Below are positions 50,147-60,133 of a DNA stretch of 64,000 nt, piece after piece; the first letter of the stretch is position 1, and every line of letters starts with the position of its first letter. Made by a program: the position numbers and the translations under genes. This DNA comes from an uncultured Dongia sp. Its GTDB lineage: Bacteria; Pseudomonadota; Alphaproteobacteria; Dongiales; Dongiaceae. The notes under the pieces are model-generated. The model saw nothing but the letters and a program-made list of their open reading frames with translations. It was not told the DNA's origin and made no database searches. The stretch spans positions 122,386 to 186,385 of the forward strand of contig NZ_CAKZGO010000024.1 in NCBI RefSeq assembly GCF_936916975.1, in the 5' to 3' direction.

Positions 50147-51334
50147 TTACTTCGTCAACTCGGTCCAGATGGCGGTGTTCATTTCCGCCACTTCCGGCTT
50201 GCAGGATTCGAGGATGAAGGTCTTCTGGCCGGCCGGCATGTTGATTTCCGGTGCGCTGGCGAAGTCCTTGTTCTCGATGAACGCGCCACTGCCGGTGATG
50301 CCGTTCGCATATTGCGCGAAATCGGAGATCAGCGCGGCATTGGCCGGGTCCATGATGAAGTTCTGGAACTTCTTCGCGGTTTCGGCATTGGCCGCACCCT
50401 TGACGACCGCAACGTTATCCATCCAGACGGTGATGCCTTCCTTCGGATAGCCGTATTCGATCTTGTCGTTCTGCTGGCGGGCGCGATACGAAGCGCCGTT
50501 CCAGTTGAGACCGGCCATCAGATCTTCCTTGGCGTACTTCTCGACATTGCCGTAATCCATCGAGATCCAGTTCGGCTTGGAAGCCAGCAGCAGATCACGC
50601 ACCTGCTTCAGCTCTTCCTTGTTCTCGTTGCAGACCGGGTTGAAGCCCTTGTACATCAAGGCGGCCGCAATGACGTCGTTCATTTCCGGGACGACGTTGG
50701 TCTTGCCCTTCAACTCGGCCGGGGTGTCGAACAGGATCGCCCAGGTGTTGATGTCGCCCTGATAGGCCTTGCGGTTCACGGTCAGGCCCGTGGTGCCCCA
50801 CTGCCAGGGAACGGTGTAGTTGCGGCCCTTGTCGAACGCGACATCGACCCATTGCGGATCCATGTTCTTGAAGTTCGGCATGGTGTTCGGCTTGGATTCT
50901 TCCAGCAAGCCTTCCTTGACGAAGATGTCGACATAGTTGCCGCTCGGCACGACGATGTCGAAGCCATGGCCGCCGGCCTTGATCTTCGCCAAAGCGACGT
51001 CGTTCGAGTCATAATCGGTCACCGTCACCTTGACGTTGAATTCCTTCTCGAACTTCTCGATCAGCTTGGGGTTGGTGTAATTGCCCCAGTTATAGATGTT
51101 GAGCGCGCCGCCAGCCGGTGCGGCAGCGGGTGCTGCAGCGGCGGTTTCCGTGGTGTTGGTGGCCGGTGCGGCGGCCGGCGCCGCTTCGGTGGTCGCCGTG
51201 GTGTTTGTCGCGGGTGCCGTCGTCGTGGTGTTCGACGATTCCGCCGCTTCTTCCTTCTTCTCGCCGCAGGCGCTCAGCGCCAACATGACGGTAAGGGCCA
51301 CGGCCGTACTCTTGAAAGCCTGCAAATGTGTCAA
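50147..51334 (-). CDS. potD: PotD-like polyamine-binding lipoprotein
   Basis: The 395-residue substrate-binding protein has a lipoprotein signal (lipobox LSAC, Cys23) followed by an unusual Thr/Ala/Pro/Asn-rich linker (about 24-78) before the binding domain. Polyamine-pocket residues typical of PotD/PotF appear: Tyr-Asn-Trp at the start of the domain (IYNWGNYT), a Trp in GLNWNGASY, and Trp and Asp in ITVWMDNVA. The start is taken as TTG 51334 because GGAGG sits five to six bases upstream; a TTG at 51346 would overlap that site. It closes the importer operon and is followed by a terminator. Confidence 0.88.
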   Translation of the reverse strand: MTHLQAFKSTAVALTVMLALSACGEKKEEAAESSNTTTTAPATNTTATTEAAPAAAPATNTTETAAAAPAAAPAGGALNIYNWGNYTNPKLIEKFEKEFNVKVTVTDYDSNDVALAKIKAGGHGFDIVVPSGNYVDIFVKEGLLEESKPNTMPNFKNMDPQWVDVAFDKGRNYTVPWQWGTTGLTVNRKAYQGDINTWAILFDTPAELKGKTNVVPEMNDVIAAALMYKGFNPVCNENKEELKQVRDLLLASKPNWISMDYGNVEKYAKEDLMAGLNWNGASYRARQQNDKIEYGYPKEGITVWMDNVAVVKGAANAETAKKFQNFIMDPANAALISDFAQYANGITGSGAFIENKDFASAPEINMPAGQKTFILESCKPEVAEMNTAIWTELTK

Positions 51335-51410
51335 TTCTTCCTCCAACTAGCTGCTGCTTCGCCCTTTGACCGGGCCATCGTCTCTTTTGTCTTAACCGAA
51401 CGTGTATCGG

Positions 51411-52253
51411 TCATGTTTTCTTCCTGTTAAGCAGGAAGAAGATCGTCACCATCACGATCGATATCGCCAGGAAGACCGACGAGATGGCATTCATTTCCGG
51501 GGTTACGATACGCCGCAATTGCCCCAGCATATAGGTTGGCAGGGTGTCCTGTCCGCCCGATTTCACCAATTCGGTGATCACGACATCGTCAAGCGAAATG
51601 ACGAAGGCCAGCATGCCGCCGGCGAGAATCCCCGGCCAGAGCAGCGGCAAAGTGACATGGCGAAAGGTCTTGAAGGGCGTCGCATAAAGGTCGGCCGCCG
51701 CCCGTTCGAGGCTTAGATCCATGTTCTCCAGCCTGGCGCGGATCGGCAGATAGGCGAACGGAATGCAGAACGCGGTATGCGCGATGAGCAGATAGCCAAG
51801 GCCGGTATAGCCGGTCGCCACCTTGATCGCGGCAAAGAAGATGAGGAGGGCGACACCGGTCACGATCTCCGGCACCATCAGCGGCTGGTTGATAAAGGCG
51901 TAGATGAAGGTGAGCCCCGGAAACGGCTTGGTGCGGGTCGTGGCAAGGGCCGCCATGGTGGCGACCACTGTCGAGACGACGGCCGCGAAGGCCGCGATGG
52001 TCAGCGAGCGGATCGAGGCATCCTGAACCTGAACGTTGGCCCAGGCCGATTCATACCAGCGCCAGGAAAAACCTTCCCAGATCGCCACCGACGTGCCGGC
52101 ATTGAACGAATAGGCCACTAGCGTGAGGATCGGCGCATAGAGCATGAGGAAGCAGATCATGGCGATGGTGGTAAAGCCGGTCTGCTTGCGGACGTCGAAG
52201 CCGCGGCCCCATTTCTTGGGTGTCGTGGGTTTCACCGGTGCTGCCTCAGCCAT
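51411..52253 (-). CDS. potC: PotC-like polyamine ABC permease
   Basis: The 280-residue inner-membrane permease has six predicted spans and the cytoplasmic EAA-type loop that contacts the ATPase (LERAAADLYATPFKTFRHVTLP, about 187-208). It pairs with the PotB-like subunit to form the channel. Its start overlaps the potB-like stop by 8 bp, and 76 bp separate it from potD. Confidence 0.9.
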   Translation of the reverse strand: MAEAAPVKPTTPKKWGRGFDVRKQTGFTTIAMICFLMLYAPILTLVAYSFNAGTSVAIWEGFSWRWYESAWANVQVQDASIRSLTIAAFAAVVSTVVATMAALATTRTKPFPGLTFIYAFINQPLMVPEIVTGVALLIFFAAIKVATGYTGLGYLLIAHTAFCIPFAYLPIRARLENMDLSLERAAADLYATPFKTFRHVTLPLLWPGILAGGMLAFVISLDDVVITELVKSGGQDTLPTYMLGQLRRIVTPEMNAISSVFLAISIVMVTIFFLLNRKKT

Positions 52254-53214
52254 GACGCGCCTCCGTGTTCGAGGCGTTCTTGACGTAGAACAGCAGGGCG
52301 ATCATGACGATCGCCATCAGGGTGATCGAGAGAGCAGCCCCCAGCGGCCAGTTGCGCCCTTGCCCGAACTGCATCTCGATGAGGTTGCCCAGCATGAGGT
52401 TGCGTCCACCACCCAGCACGCGCGGCGTCACATAGGCGCCGAGCGAGGGAATGAACACCAGGATCGATCCGGCGATGACGCCGGGCTTGACCAGCGGGAA
52501 GATGACCCGGCGCAGCACATGCCAGCGCGTCGCGTAAAGATCATAGCCGGCCTCGACCAGGCGGAAATCGATGCGTTCCATGCTGGCATAAAGCGGTAGC
52601 ACCATCAGCGGCAGATAGACATAAAGCAGGCCCATCATCACCGCAAAATCGGTGAACAGGATCTGGATCGGCGCATCGATGAGGCCCAGACCCTGCAGGA
52701 TCGAATTGACGATGCCCTCGTTGCGGATCACTTCCATGACCGCAAAAGTGCGGATGAGCAAATTGGTCCAGAACGGGATGGTGATCAGGAACAGCCACAG
52801 ATCGCGGGATTTTTCATTGCGCGTGGCGATGAAATAAGCGGTCGGGAAGCCGAAGACCAGTGCCATCACCGTGGTGAAGAAGGACAGCTTGACCGAGCGC
52901 CACAGGATCGACATATGCGCATCCGCCAAGGTCACGGCGTCGCTGAAGATATCCTTCGTGAATACCACGCTGAACCAGGCGTCGGTTGAAAACTCCCACT
53001 CGACGCCGCCATAGCCACCCTTCTTCAGGAAGGAATAGATCACGACGATGACGAGCGGCCCGATCGCGGCGAACAGCAGGATGAGGAGGGCTGGGGCCGA
53101 TAGCAGCCAGCGGCCCCGCGTCTCGCGCCGGTCGGCGGCGGCAGCGGCTTGTGCGGCAAAGGTCGATGCAGGTCGATGAGATGCGGCGGGATGAGCGGCT
53201 TTGCCTTCAGCCAT
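52246..53214 (-). CDS. potB: PotB-like polyamine ABC permease
   Basis: The 322-residue permease has an N-terminal cytoplasmic tail of about 35 residues, six spans and an EAA-type loop (RLVEAGYDLYATRWHVLRRVIFP). Its length and order after the ATPase fit PotB/PotH. ATG 53214 with AGGA upstream is chosen over a TTG at 53223 that overlaps the ATPase stop. Confidence 0.9.
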   Translation of the reverse strand: MAEGKAAHPAASHRPASTFAAQAAAAADRRETRGRWLLSAPALLILLFAAIGPLVIVVIYSFLKKGGYGGVEWEFSTDAWFSVVFTKDIFSDAVTLADAHMSILWRSVKLSFFTTVMALVFGFPTAYFIATRNEKSRDLWLFLITIPFWTNLLIRTFAVMEVIRNEGIVNSILQGLGLIDAPIQILFTDFAVMMGLLYVYLPLMVLPLYASMERIDFRLVEAGYDLYATRWHVLRRVIFPLVKPGVIAGSILVFIPSLGAYVTPRVLGGGRNLMLGNLIEMQFGQGRNWPLGAALSITLMAIVMIALLFYVKNASNTEARHG

Positions 53215-53219
53215 GATGC

Positions 53220-54314
53220 TCAATCCTTCAGGATCTGCATGGCTTCAGGGGCGATGCGCATGCCGACGGTATCGCCGGCCTTCAGCACTTCCTGATGGCC
53301 GCGGCGGTTCTGCACACGCACGGTCACTTCCTGCTGCGATCCCTCAAGTTCGACGTGAAAAGTAGTGTCGGTGCCGAAATAGACGATGTTCTCGACAGTC
53401 CCGGACAGATGTGCCTCGGTTCCCGGTCGCACCAGATCGATGCGCTCCGGCCGGATGGCCAGCGTCACCTTGGCGCCCACGCCGACATTCTCGCCCAAGG
53501 GATGGCTGATGACGATGCCGGATGGCAGCTTGATCTGCCCGTCGCTGCCGATGCGCTGCATCACCTCGGCCTCGATGAAATTGGTTTCGCCGATGAAATC
53601 GGCGACGAAGCGCACGGTCGGATGCTCGTAGATCTCCGTGGGCGAGCCGATCTGCAGGATCTTGCCTTTCGACATGACCGCGATGCGGTCCGACATGGTC
53701 AGCGCTTCTTCCTGGTCATGCGTCACGAAGATGAAGGTGATGCCGGTTTCCAGCTGCATGCGCTTCAATTCGATCTGCATCTCCTTGCGGAGCTTGAGAT
53801 CGAGGGCGGAGAGCGGTTCGTCGAGCAGCAGCACTTTCGGGCGCGGTGCGAGCGCCCGGGCCAATGCCACGCGTTGCTGCTGGCCACCGGAAATCTGGCT
53901 GGTGCGGCGGTCCTTCAGCTCTTCCATGCGGACCAGCTTCAGCATGGCACTCACGGTCGATTGCACTTCGGCCTTGGGTTTCCCCAGCATTTCGAGGCCA
54001 AAGGCGATGTTCTGTGCCACCGTCATATGCGGGAACAGGGCATAAGACTGGAACACGGTATTCACATGGCGCTTGAAGGGCGGCAGATGCGCCACCTCCT
54101 CGCCTTCCAGCAGGATGCTGCCCTCGGTCGGCATCTCGAAGCCGGCGATCAGGCGCAACAGCGTAGTCTTGCCGCAGCCCGATGGTCCGAGGAGCGTAAA
54201 GAACTCGTTCTGCTGGATGGTGACCGAGACATTATCAAGGGCGCGAACTTCGCCGGGCCCCGCCCCAAAAATCTTGCTTACGTTTTTAGCTTCGACAGCC
54301 ACAGCTGCTGACAC
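53220..54314 (-). CDS. potA: PotA-like polyamine ABC transporter ATPase
   Basis: The 364-residue ATPase has Walker [10 protein letters not shown] (43-51), signature SGGQQQR (about 142), Walker B VLLLDEP and a C-terminal TOBE domain (about 285-360). It powers uptake by the PotBC permease. The start is GTG 54314. It is the first gene of the importer operon, and the order ATPase-permease-permease-binding protein is that of E. coli potABCD. Confidence 0.93.
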   Translation of the reverse strand: MSAAVAVEAKNVSKIFGAGPGEVRALDNVSVTIQQNEFFTLLGPSGCGKTTLLRLIAGFEMPTEGSILLEGEEVAHLPPFKRHVNTVFQSYALFPHMTVAQNIAFGLEMLGKPKAEVQSTVSAMLKLVRMEELKDRRTSQISGGQQQRVALARALAPRPKVLLLDEPLSALDLKLRKEMQIELKRMQLETGITFIFVTHDQEEALTMSDRIAVMSKGKILQIGSPTEIYEHPTVRFVADFIGETNFIEAEVMQRIGSDGQIKLPSGIVISHPLGENVGVGAKVTLAIRPERIDLVRPGTEAHLSGTVENIVYFGTDTTFHVELEGSQQEVTVRVQNRRGHQEVLKAGDTVGMRIAPEAMQILKD

Positions 54315-54419
54315 GATTGAACGCCCCCGTCCTGATTTGCGCCATCCGCTCCCCCTACCCCCACCCCTTGTCTGGGTCTGGGCTCGGCCTTCATACGGGC
54401 CAGGATTTTGCGCGAGCCC

Positions 54420-54447
54420 AGATTAGGCATTCGGCCGACAAGGTCAA
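54420..54447 (-). promoter_or_regulatory. Candidate promoter of the pot operon
   Basis: On the minus strand, TTGACC (54442-54447) and TAATCT (54420-54425) are 16 bp apart, about 105 bp upstream of the potA start. The -35 box matches five of six bases; the -10 box is weak. Confidence 0.35.
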
Positions 54448-54711
54448 TCACGGCGTTGCACAAAAGTTAAATAAGTTGCCTGATTTTCATTTTATGTGCC
54501 GTCGCATGACGCAAAGACACACTGCCATTACCCGCAACAGCGGTGCTGCGGGGAGCATAGCGTGGTGCAGATTCGCCCGATTGGTCAAACCGACGCTTCC
54601 CGAAACAGACCCGCAAGCGACGTGAAGATGCGCCGCCGGACGGTCTTTAATCCCTAGCGCGCTTTTGCGGCGACGCTGCTAGATTGCCGCCGTTCGCGGT
54701 CACCGCCCACG

Positions 54712-54763
54712 AGTTCAGGCCACGAGTTCAGGCAAAGTCAGTTCAGGCAAAGTGAGTTCAGGC
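54712..54763. repeat. Four direct AGTTCAGGC repeats before the LysR start
   Basis: AGTTCAGGC occurs at 54712, 54725, 54740 and 54755 (spacing 13, 15 and 15 bp), ending 7 bp before the LysR ATG. The spacing drifts, so this is a short iteron-like array rather than a perfect tandem repeat. Confidence 0.85.
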
Positions 54764-54770
54764 ACAGTCG

Positions 54771-55730
54771 ATGAGTACGAACCGAAACAAGAACAGACGG
54801 CAGCTGCCGCCGCTGAATGCACTTCGCGCCTTCGAGGCCGTGGCAAGGTTCCTGAGCTTCACCAAGGCCGCCGACGAATTGCTGGTGACGCAGAGCGCCG
54901 TCAGTCGCCAGGTCAAGAACCTCGAGGACATCCTCGGCGTGGCGCTGATCCTGCGCAAGGCGCAGCTGGAACTGACCGAGGAGGGCAAGCGCCTGCTGCC
55001 CGTGCTCACTGACAGTTTCGACCGCATGGATGTGGTGATCGGCAGCTTCCGCCGCCAGTCGAAGAAGCCGCCTTTGAGCCTTGCCGTGCCGCCGACCTAT
55101 GCCAGGCGCGTGATGCTGCCGCGCCTGCCGGATTTCCAGCGCGCCAACCCGGATCTCGAAATCCGCATGGAAACGCCGCCGGTCAATCCGGATTTCCGCA
55201 ATTCCGGCCATGACCTCGCCATCATGTTCGGCGAGATGGAGGCCGACGGGCTGATCGCTGATGTCTTGATGCGCGAAAGGTGGAGCCCGCTCGCTTCCCC
55301 CGACCTCATCAAGAAGGCGGCCTGGCCAGATCTCAAGGCGATGATTGCCAAGGCGCCCCTGCTGCATATCCGCCAGGGCAATGATTCCTGGCACGATTGG
55401 CGTCAATTGGCGCGGCAAGTCGGCTTTGCCGGCCTGCCGGTCGAACGTGGCCTGGTCGTCGAAACCGCCGATCAGGCGGTGCAGGCGGCTCTTTCCGGCG
55501 GCGGTGTCGTCGTGGTCGATCCCGTGCTGTGTGCCGATGAAGTGGCCAGCGGCAAACTGGTCGCACCGTTCGAGATCAGCATGCCCACGGGGCGCGTCTA
55601 TACCTTGGTGTGCCGCGCTGACGAAACCGACCTCGCCCGCATCGCCGCCTTCCGCGCCTGGGCGCTGTCGGTCCTGGTCGAAACACCGTCAGACGCTGCC
55701 ACCGCCGACACCGGCGATGACGACGCCTGA
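54771..55730 (+). CDS. LysR-family regulator, GcvA-like
   Basis: The 319-residue regulator has an N-terminal winged helix-turn-helix (about 14-72; LNALRAFEAVARFLSFTKAADEL then TQSAVSRQV) and a periplasmic-binding-like effector domain (about 100-305) of the GcvA/AmpR subgroup (LPRLPDFQRANPDLEIRM). It diverges from the pot operon and is its most likely regulator. The tail (ATADTGDDDA) is acidic. The pseudouridine synthase gene begins 4 bp after its stop, so the two are cotranscribed, possibly without a shared function. Confidence 0.88.
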   Translation: MSTNRNKNRRQLPPLNALRAFEAVARFLSFTKAADELLVTQSAVSRQVKNLEDILGVALILRKAQLELTEEGKRLLPVLTDSFDRMDVVIGSFRRQSKKPPLSLAVPPTYARRVMLPRLPDFQRANPDLEIRMETPPVNPDFRNSGHDLAIMFGEMEADGLIADVLMRERWSPLASPDLIKKAAWPDLKAMIAKAPLLHIRQGNDSWHDWRQLARQVGFAGLPVERGLVVETADQAVQAALSGGGVVVVDPVLCADEVASGKLVAPFEISMPTGRVYTLVCRADETDLARIAAFRAWALSVLVETPSDAATADTGDDDA

Positions 55731-55733
55731 CAG

Positions 55734-56433
55734 ATGACACCTCAGGAAATCCAGGCCCGGCTGCTCTATCGCGACGGGCTGATGCTGGTGATCGACAAGC
55801 CCGCCGGTCTGCCGGTCCATGCCGGGCCTGGTGGCGGCGACAATCTGGAACGGTCGTTCGAGCATCTGCGCTTCGGCCTGCCCAAGGCACCGTCGCTCGC
55901 CCATCGCCTGGATCGCGACACCTCGGGATGCCTGGCACTTGGGCGTCAGCACAAGGGACTCTCGCGGTTGGGGAAGCTCTTCCAGGCGGGCCAGGTCGAG
56001 AAGACTTACTGGGCAATCACCACCCAGGCGCCCCCCGAAGCCCAAGGCACAATTGACAACTATTTGTTGAAAAAAACTACCCGCGCCGGGGGCTGGAAGA
56101 TGGTCATTTGCGATAAGAATGATAATCAATCTCAGCATTCCGTGACCGATTATCGGCTCCTCGGATCGGGTGAAAATGTGCATTGGCTGGAGCTCCATCC
56201 GCGCACGGGCCGCACCCATCAGATCCGCGTTCACCTCGCCTCCCTCGGCTGTCCGATCCTGGGGGAGCCGATATACCTGCCCGACGGATCGCCGAAACCC
56301 AGCCAGAAACTGCATCTTCACTCGCGCGCCCTGGTGCTGCCGCTTTACCCGAAGAAGGACCCGATCCGGGTCGAAGCGCCGCCGCCGCCGCATATGCTGA
56401 CAGCGCTCCGGGCCTGCGGCTATCATCCAGATC

Positions 56434-56441
<8 letters not shown>
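55734..56441 (+). CDS. RluA-family pseudouridine synthase
   Basis: The 235-residue enzyme isomerises uridine in RNA. The catalytic motif HRLDRDTSG is intact (Asp60), as are HPRTGRTHQIRVHLA and the late ALVLPL segment. No S4 domain is present, so it resembles the short RluA/TruC-type enzymes; whether it acts on rRNA or tRNA is open. An AT-richer patch (56050-56140) stands out within the gene. It overlaps the next gene by 8 bp. Confidence 0.9.
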
Positions 56442-57864
<1,423 letters not shown>

Positions 57865-57947
57865 GCGCGCGGCGCGCAAGTTTTGCCATGCATTGGGGGC
57901 TCCAGAGGGCTATACCCCCGCGATAACCCGCAGATTTGCCTGGAAAC

Positions 57948-58880
57948 ATGACCGTAGCCCCCGCCCCGACGACTGAATTTGCCCCGAACATCGCCTTGGG
58001 TGTCGCCGGCGCGCTCATCGCGGTGCTGATCTGGGGCGGCTGGATCATCCTGACACGCCTTGGCGTCACCACCGAGTTCAGCCCCAGCGATATCGTGTTC
58101 CTGCGATTCTCGCTGACGGCGGTATTGCTGGCGCCCTTGCTGTGGCTGCGCCGCGACCAGCTCAGGCGCGATAAGATCGGCCATTACCTCCTCATGATGC
58201 TGGGGGCGGGCGCACCTTATATGATGGTGGCGGCGACCTCGATGCAGTTCGCCCCGGTCGCCCATGTCGGCGTGCTGATGCCCGGCACCATGCCGCTGTT
58301 CGTGGCGCTCTATGCCCTGATGCTCTATGGCGACCGGCTAAGTCCATGGAAAATAGTCGGTTTTTCCCTCATTATCCTGGGTGACATCGCGGTCGGGGGC
58401 TTCGGCATCTTCACCATTCTGCAGAACGATCTGGGCCATGCCTGGATCGGCTATGTGCTGATGCTGCTGGCAGCGGCCATGTGGGCGGGTTTTACCCTCG
58501 CCCAGCGCAGATCTGGCCTCGATCCCTGGATGGCGACGGCGGTGGTCGGCATCAGTTCCTGCGTGCTCTATACGCCTTTTTACCTGATGACACATGGGCT
58601 TAGCGTCTTTCAGCGTGCCTGGGGTGAGATCGCGCTGCATGGTCTTTACCAGGCGGTGGGGTCAGGCATTCTGGCGCTCGCCGCCTATGGCATCGCCATC
58701 CAGCATCTGGGCGCCCAGCGGGCGGCCACATTCTCGTCTTTGGTGCCGGCCTTGGCGGCCCTGCTGGGAATCCCGCTGCTGGGCGAATTCCCGGACATGG
58801 CGGCCTGGTTCGGGGTTGCCACGGTCACTTTCGGCCTGATGCTGGCCACCGGGGCGATTGGACCCCGCATTCGGGCCTGA
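57948..58880 (+). CDS. DMT-superfamily (EamA) transporter
   Basis: The 310-residue inner-membrane protein has ten predicted spans in two EamA repeats (about 18-145 and 165-305). Relatives export amino acids, nucleosides or other metabolites; the substrate is unknown. ATG 57948 follows GGAAA; a TTG four codons earlier is less likely. It ends 142 bp before rpmI and is read in the same direction. Confidence 0.85.
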   Translation: MTVAPAPTTEFAPNIALGVAGALIAVLIWGGWIILTRLGVTTEFSPSDIVFLRFSLTAVLLAPLLWLRRDQLRRDKIGHYLLMMLGAGAPYMMVAATSMQFAPVAHVGVLMPGTMPLFVALYALMLYGDRLSPWKIVGFSLIILGDIAVGGFGIFTILQNDLGHAWIGYVLMLLAAAMWAGFTLAQRRSGLDPWMATAVVGISSCVLYTPFYLMTHGLSVFQRAWGEIALHGLYQAVGSGILALAAYGIAIQHLGAQRAATFSSLVPALAALLGIPLLGEFPDMAAWFGVATVTFGLMLATGAIGPRIRA

Positions 58881-58901
58881 GGTTCGGGGGCCGGAATCGG
58901 C

Positions 58902-58930
58902 TTGTTTCTGCGGCATTACCCCTATATAAC
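58902..58930 (+). promoter_or_regulatory. Candidate promoter for rpmI-rplT
   Basis: TTGTTT (58902-58907) and TATAAC (58925-58930) are 17 bp apart, about 93 bp upstream of rpmI. The leader contains a 10-bp palindrome, GCATTAATGC, at 58943-58952. No infC gene precedes rpmI here, so this pair needs its own promoter. Confidence 0.45.
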
Positions 58931-59022
58931 CCGCCCCGCACGGCATTAATGCGTCCAGGGCGAACCAGAGGGCATGCCCAACCGCAGCCGAATGCGTAAA
59001 TCATATCAATAGGATACATGAA

Positions 59023-59226
59023 ATGCCCAAGATGAAGACGAAGAGCGGCGCCAAAAAGCGCTTCAAGCTCACCGCCAGCGGCCAGGTCAAGTTCAAGCCG
59101 GCCAATAAGCGTCACGGCCTTTCCAACCGGCCGACGAAGATGAAGCGGCAGACCCGCCGCAATGAAGTGATGTTCGAGGCTGATGCCAAGAAGGTCATTA
59201 AATTCTTCCTGCCCAACGGGCTCTGA
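59023..59226 (+). CDS. rpmI: 50S ribosomal protein L35
   Basis: The 67-residue, highly basic protein has the L35 signature ([14 protein letters not shown], then [14 protein letters not shown]). Its length is normal for alphaproteobacteria. An AGGATA lies 7-12 nt upstream of the ATG. It is followed 27 bp later by rplT, the universal partner gene. Confidence 0.97.
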   Translation: MPKMKTKSGAKKRFKLTASGQVKFKPANKRHGLSNRPTKMKRQTRRNEVMFEADAKKVIKFFLPNGL

Positions 59227-59253
59227 CCTTAGACGCTGACGGAGAACTGACAA

Positions 59254-59616
59254 ATGGCTCGCACCAAACGTGGCGTCACCTCGCACGCCAGGCACAAAAA
59301 AGTTCTCGAGATGGCCAAGGGCTATGTCGGGCGCTCATCGACGAATTTCCGTATTGCGATCGAGAAGGTCGAAAAGGGCCTGCAATACGCCTATCGCGAC
59401 CGTCGCGCCAAGAAGCGTGACTTCCGCGGCCTGTGGATCCAGCGCATCAACGCCGGTGTCCGCGAGCACGGCCTCACCTATTCGCAGTTCATCAACGGCG
59501 TGAAGCGCGCTGGCATTGAAGTCGACCGCAAGGTCCTCTCCGATCTCGCGATCCATGAGCCGGCCGCGTTTGCGGTGTTGGTGAAGCAGGCGCAAGAGGC
59601 TTTGCAGAAGGCTTGA
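59254..59616 (+). CDS. rplT: 50S ribosomal protein L20
   Basis: The 120-residue protein matches L20 from end to end ([17 protein letters not shown], then [21 protein letters not shown]). It binds 23S rRNA early in 50S assembly and often represses its own operon by binding the leader mRNA; whether it does so here is untested. GGAG lies 11-14 nt before the ATG. Confidence 0.97.
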   Translation: MARTKRGVTSHARHKKVLEMAKGYVGRSSTNFRIAIEKVEKGLQYAYRDRRAKKRDFRGLWIQRINAGVREHGLTYSQFINGVKRAGIEVDRKVLSDLAIHEPAAFAVLVKQAQEALQKA

Positions 59617-59624
59617 GTGCGGCG

Positions 59625-60032
59625 ATGCCGGCACTGACCCTCCGCAGACTACTGATCATTGCAACCGTCGCCCTGGCTTTGCCAGCGGCGACGGCATGCG
59701 ATTCCTATAAGGATGATGTGGCGGCGGTGCAGGCTGCCGAGAGCATCGTGCCGGGGAAGAGCAACGATGCGCTGGCGCGCGAACTTGCCGGTGCGCGGGG
59801 CGGGATCAAGTGGGAGGGTGCCAAGGCCGAGCGCTACAACAACGCCGAGATCGTGCTGGTGACGGCCAATATCGACCGCGTCGGCCAGTCGGGGACAGCG
59901 CACAAGATCGCGCTCGAATTCATCAACAACCGTGAAACCCGCAAAGTCGCTTTCGAGCAGGCCTTTATCGACGGCAAGCCGCAGAGCCTGTTGGGTGGTG
60001 CCTTGACGTTGTTTCTGCTGCAATTGGACTGA
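59625..60032 (+). CDS. Small exported protein, possible lipoprotein, unknown function
   Basis: I do not recognise this 135-residue protein. It has an N-terminal signal (RRLLIIATVALALPAATAC) whose cysteine lies in a weak lipobox (ATAC), so it is exported and perhaps lipid-anchored. The mature part is a compact alpha/beta domain with NNAEIVLVTANIDRVG and KIALEFINNRETRKVAFEQAFIDG. ATG 59625 is chosen because it begins the signal; a TTG at 59613 overlaps the rplT stop. It lies between rplT and the terminator before pheS, so it is probably transcribed with the ribosomal genes. Confidence 0.65.
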   Translation: MPALTLRRLLIIATVALALPAATACDSYKDDVAAVQAAESIVPGKSNDALARELAGARGGIKWEGAKAERYNNAEIVLVTANIDRVGQSGTAHKIALEFINNRETRKVAFEQAFIDGKPQSLLGGALTLFLLQLD

Positions 60033-60068
60033 CCGGCCGCGATCGCGCCAGCTATGGAACGAACGCAT

Positions 60069-60098
60069 GGGGGCCGGATCATCCGAGCCTCCTTTTTT
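60069..60098 (+). terminator. Terminator or attenuator in front of pheS
   Basis: A 10-bp stem (60069-60078 with 60082-60092, one bulged A at 60086) and a 3-nt loop are followed by TTTTTTGTTTTT. It lies 36 bp after the previous stop and 36 bp before the pheS ATG. Confidence 0.75.
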
Positions 60099-60133
60099 GT
60101 TTTTGAGCTACGATCAACAGGGACTCTTGAGAG

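Larger units (their letters stand above)
54315..54770. other. 456-bp divergent regulatory region between potA and lysR
   Basis: No gene is visible. The half next to potA holds a candidate promoter (54420-54447); the middle (54440-54500) is AT-rich; the end next to lysR carries four AGTTCAGGC repeats. The arrangement, a LysR gene diverging from an operon, is the classic one for direct control and autoregulation. Confidence 0.6.
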
